Shown here piece by piece: positions 6,701 through 7,625 of a stretch of DNA of 7,625 nt (position 1 is the first letter of the stretch; every line of letters begins with the position of its first letter). The stretch is taken from positions 1 through 7,625 of the forward strand of contig URWN01000055.1 in NCBI GenBank assembly GCA_900551615.1, in the 5' to 3' direction. The DNA comes from an uncultured Clostridium sp. (lineage in GTDB: Bacteria; Bacillota; Clostridia; TANB77; CAG-508). The notes beneath the pieces were generated by a model. The model was not told the origin of the DNA, did not search any database, and worked only from the letters and a program-made list of their open reading frames with translations. The position numbers and the translations under genes were made by a program.

Positions 6701-7415
6701 TAGTCCATCTATACTGTCTGTAAGAATTGTAATATCATCTGTTAATTCTTCATCCATTTCTTCTAGCAATACTTTTCCCCAAGGAGTTTGGCTAAAATCT
6801 TGATCTAATTCATCTTTTATATTAAACATTTCTATTTTTTCATTTAACCATTTTAATGGATATGGACTTGAACTTATATAACCATAAATGCTTAAAATTA
6901 AGTCTTTTAAAGGTGTGTCATCTCTATAACTTGTATATGTATTTATAAGTTTTGTAAAGTCTTTATCTTCTGAAAGATATTTGTTTTCAAATAATTCATC
7001 TAAAATCTCTTGTTTTAAAAGTTCTATTTCTGGTGTATCTGCAATTCTAAAATTAGGTGATACGTTTTCTAATTCATAAAAATTGTTTTTTACAACATCT
7101 AAGCAAAATGAGTCTATTGTACAGATACTTGCCATGTTTAATAATGTTATTTGTCTTTGCAAATTTTCATTTTCTGGATCTTCATCTAATTTTTTATATA
7201 TTGCATCTAACACTCTTTCTCTCATCTCTGATGCTGCTGCATTTGTGAATGTTACTACTAACAGCTTGTCTATATCAATATTTTCATTTATTGCTTTATT
7301 TATTATTCTTTCTACTAATACCGCTGTTTTTCCGGCTTCCTGCAGCAGCTGCTACTAATAGATTCGAATTTTTTTCATATATTGCTTGTTTTTGTTCTTT
7401 TGTCCAGTTTGGCAT
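3704..7415 (-). CDS. addA: ATP-dependent helicase/nuclease subunit A, frameshifted in Walker A
   Basis: AddA is the helicase-nuclease subunit of AddAB, which resects DNA double-strand breaks for RecA loading in Firmicutes. The start ATG at 7415 has AAGGGAG six bases upstream. Correcting one extra base near 7334 gives 1236 residues, the usual length (about 1230). Order: MPNWTKEQKQAI Q-motif region; Walker A AAAAGSGKT (22-30, interrupted by the extra base); TFTNAAASEM (55-64); Walker B IAIDEYQDSN (404-413); GDVKQSIYRFR (433-443); SIHKSKGLEFPVVF (810-823); motif VI EEMRILYVALTRAKEKL (881-897). The RecB-type nuclease follows: GTLTH (1072-1076), QGIID (1164-1168), VDYKTD (1181-1186) and a final QLDLYKQAL, so all its metal-binding residues are present. 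As written, translation from 7415 ends after about 40 codons. The rest is open from about 7333, with the first internal ATG at 7225, and that product would lack the ATP site. No addB is seen next to it. Confidence 0.95.
7331..7337 (-). other. Single-base insertion in the AddA Walker A motif
   Basis: On the minus strand the codons read GCA GGA AGC, then one extra C, then GGA AAA ACA GCG. Without it they encode A-G-S-G-K-T-A, the nucleotide-binding loop. The plus-strand surplus base is one of the two G at 7334-7335. There is no homopolymer longer than two bases at the site and no recognisable slippery sequence, so programmed frameshifting is unlikely. The 1200 codons that follow are intact, which points to a recent mutation or a sequence error. 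Confidence 0.85.
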
Positions 7416-7480
7416 TTTTTTCTCCCTTCATACGTTTTCTATTTTAGTCCGAGTTTTAAAGAGGTTATTTATCTGTATGT

Positions 7481-7509
7481 AATATATCATAGGTTCTGTT
7501 TTGTTTCAA
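7481..7509 (-). promoter_or_regulatory. addA: Sigma-A promoter of addA
   Basis: On the minus strand, TTGAAA (7504-7509) and TATATT (7481-7486) are exactly 17 bases apart. Transcription would start near 7474, leaving a leader of about 60 bases before the ATG at 7415. Its presence suggests addA is transcribed on its own here and not only by read-through from an upstream addB. Confidence 0.7.
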
Positions 7510-7625
7510 TATCTTATAAAAAACTTATCAAACATATATTTTAGTTTGTTACAGTTCACAGCCAATAAAATTATTATTTGTGTGGCACCCTCTTCCCCTT
7601 GGGTAATTATATATATTTGAGATTT
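7506..7625 (-). other. Unassigned right-end block with an open frame running off the window
   Basis: A minus-strand frame is open from the window edge to a TGA at 7506-7508 (39 codons; it includes IYIITQGEEGATQIIILLAV). It could be the tail of an upstream gene or an accident of composition; no family was recognised. The part from 7557 to 7604 is less AT-rich than its surroundings and contains short complementary arms (GCCA 7561-7564 with TGGC 7583-7586; ACCC 7587-7590 with GGGT 7601-7604). It might therefore be the end of a structured RNA or a gene terminator. Confidence 0.25.

Noticed and set aside
7322..7345. Programmed ribosomal frameshifting in addA
   Set aside because: The site lacks a slippery heptamer, and AddA family members are encoded in one frame. 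A mutation or sequence error is simpler.
1..7625. A DGR template repeat or reverse transcriptase within the window
   Set aside because: No second copy of the GC-rich VR framework and no reverse transcriptase motif was found by eye on either strand.

Overview
The window looks like chromosomal DNA of a low-GC Firmicute, probably a gut-type Clostridium relative. It is AT-rich and has strong AAGGAG-type ribosome binding sites and well-spaced sigma-A promoters. It carries an AddA-type (not RecB) recombination nuclease and a Clostridia-style surface protein with a prepilin-like N-terminus. No tRNA, rRNA or CRISPR array is visible.

Layout, left to right. Bases 41-554 (minus) hold a decayed IS91-type mobile element: a tyrosine recombinase with a frameshift and internal deletions, fused in frame to the zinc-binding start of an IS91-family transposase. 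Bases 626-2308 (minus) encode a 560-residue protein with a prepilin-like anchor, an FGE/C-type-lectin-like body and a C-terminal segment with the hallmarks of a diversity-generating retroelement (DGR) variable region. That segment is a GC-rich island (about 60% GC by hand count, about 30% just upstream) whose candidate variable codons nearly all end in C or T. Neither the reverse transcriptase nor the template repeat is in the window. An AT-rich leader (2309-2617) follows, then a terminator and a 155-residue membrane-anchored protein of unknown function (2673-3140, minus). That gene shares a divergent promoter region, with operator-like repeats, with a Phd/YefM-type antitoxin gene (3276-3623, plus). 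The antitoxin overlaps the 36-codon stub of a RelE/ParE-like toxin, so the toxin-antitoxin module appears to have lost its toxin. Bases 3704-7415 (minus) are addA, full length except for one extra base inside the Walker A motif. A good promoter lies upstream, and the last ~110 bases are an unassigned block.

How it fits together: the most interesting element is the DGR-type target, a candidate hypervariable surface ligand-binding protein whose mutagenesis machinery must be elsewhere. The mobile-element remnant directly beside it, the toxin-less antitoxin and the addA lesion mark this as a region of turnover and decay, unless the two single-base insertions are sequencing errors.
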